A DNA stretch of 64,000 nt from CAVPMW01 sp963706515 (GTDB lineage Bacteria; Chloroflexota; Anaerolineae; Anaerolineales; UBA4823): the NCBI GenBank assembly GCA_963706515.1, contig CAVPMW010000002.1, positions 310,001 through 374,000 of the forward strand. Reading direction: 5' to 3'. The notes beneath the pieces are model-generated. The model saw nothing but the letters and a program-made list of their open reading frames with translations. It had not been told where the DNA came from and ran no database searches. The translations under genes and the position numbers were made by a program. Numbering within the stretch: position 1 is the first letter of the stretch; every line of letters begins with the position of its first letter. Positions 63,707 to 64,000 of the stretch are shown one piece after another.

Positions 63707-64000
63707 TTATTTTCCATTTCCCTGGTGTTTATCACTTCGTATGTCGGACCTGAATCGTTGAAACATCCAGCGCCTTTCGCCTGACCCCCAATTGTACCAA
63801 TAAGAAAGGATGGGCTGCACCGTCCATCCGGCGCTTTCCGATCCGGGTTGTACTCCGGGACCTGAGAATAACGCATCCAATCCCAGAAATGGGTAGTATA
63901 ATCAGGTGCAGTGAAGCGCCAGTAAATTGGCCTTTTAGTGTCGAATTTGATATTGTAGATTGCTACCGGCTTGGATTGAGAATCAGTTTCACGCAAGAAT
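63703..64000 (-). CDS. Partial hypothetical protein cut by the window edge
   Basis: The last 98 or so residues of a protein whose start lies beyond the right edge; an in-frame TTG at 63996 is probably not the start. The text (YWRFTAPDYTTHFWDWMRYS, GTIGGQAKGAGCFND) suggests a soluble or exported domain I do not recognise. It ends in an ATGA overlap with the M28 gene, so the two are likely co-translated. Confidence 0.5.
   Translation of the reverse strand, partial: FLRETDSQSKPVAIYNIKFDTKRPIYWRFTAPDYTTHFWDWMRYSQVPEYNPDRKAPDGRCSPSFLIGTIGGQAKGAGCFNDSGPTYEVINTREMENK

Overview
The window looks like a piece of a Chloroflexota genome, most likely class Anaerolineae. This rests on gene content and style rather than a marker phylogeny: exported proteins with long Thr-Pro linkers, TadE/TadG surface genes, a CSLREA/Calx-beta adhesin ending in a YLPLI-type tail, a Cys-rich LysM protein and a shikimate kinase/dehydroquinate synthase fusion. 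Base composition is moderately GC-rich, with a visibly AT-richer patch around 33.8-35.5 kb. Many genes that should be intact (tig, aroC, thrC, hflX, xerC) are split by one-base shifts, often at homopolymers. Draft-quality sequence is therefore as likely as real gene decay, and I reconstructed genes across the shifts.

Layout. 0-10 kb: cysS, an exported cyanophycinase-like protein, a thiolase, an RDD membrane protein, an unknown protein, xthA, a DUF255 thioredoxin-like protein and scpA. 10-12.4 kb: trxA and murA, with large palindromic elements in the gaps. 12.4-21.3 kb: a surface/pilus block (prepilin peptidase, TadE, a TadG-like vWA protein, a second TadE-like protein with repeated domains, a YfaP-like exported protein and a beta-helix adhesin). 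21.3-29.3 kb: a nine-gene minus-strand run (DUF1028 protein, HAD phosphatase, rlmN, lipid kinase, methyltransferase, PP2C/SpoIIE phosphatase, P-loop kinase, secD, secF). 29.4-32.6 kb: tig-clpP, tRNA-Leu(UAG) and a small unknown gene. 32.6-36.5 kb: a radical SAM protein, a decayed lipoprotein gene, an HNH nuclease and a tyrosine recombinase.

36.5-45.8 kb is the most informative stretch: a complete aromatic amino-acid operon, aroH-aroF-tyrA-aroA-aroE-aminotransferase-aroC-aroKB-aroQ, with mostly overlapping genes. It is preceded by what looks like a classical transcription attenuator: a 26-residue leader peptide with 7 Phe/Tyr codons among residues 5-15, a candidate antiterminator and a perfect 9-bp terminator with a U-run. 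Genes, order and leader agree: Phe/Tyr shortage would stall the leader ribosome and open the operon.

45.9-64 kb: an M24 homologue lacking metal ligands, a LysM protein, a cysteine ligase resembling mycothiol ligase MshC (distinct from the true cysS at the left edge), an exported clan-A glycosidase, a Cys-rich LysM membrane protein, a D-lactate/glycolate-type dehydrogenase fusion, an aminotransferase-pckA pair, thrC, hflX, a sensor histidine kinase, an M28 glutaminyl-cyclase-like peptidase and a gene cut by the window edge.
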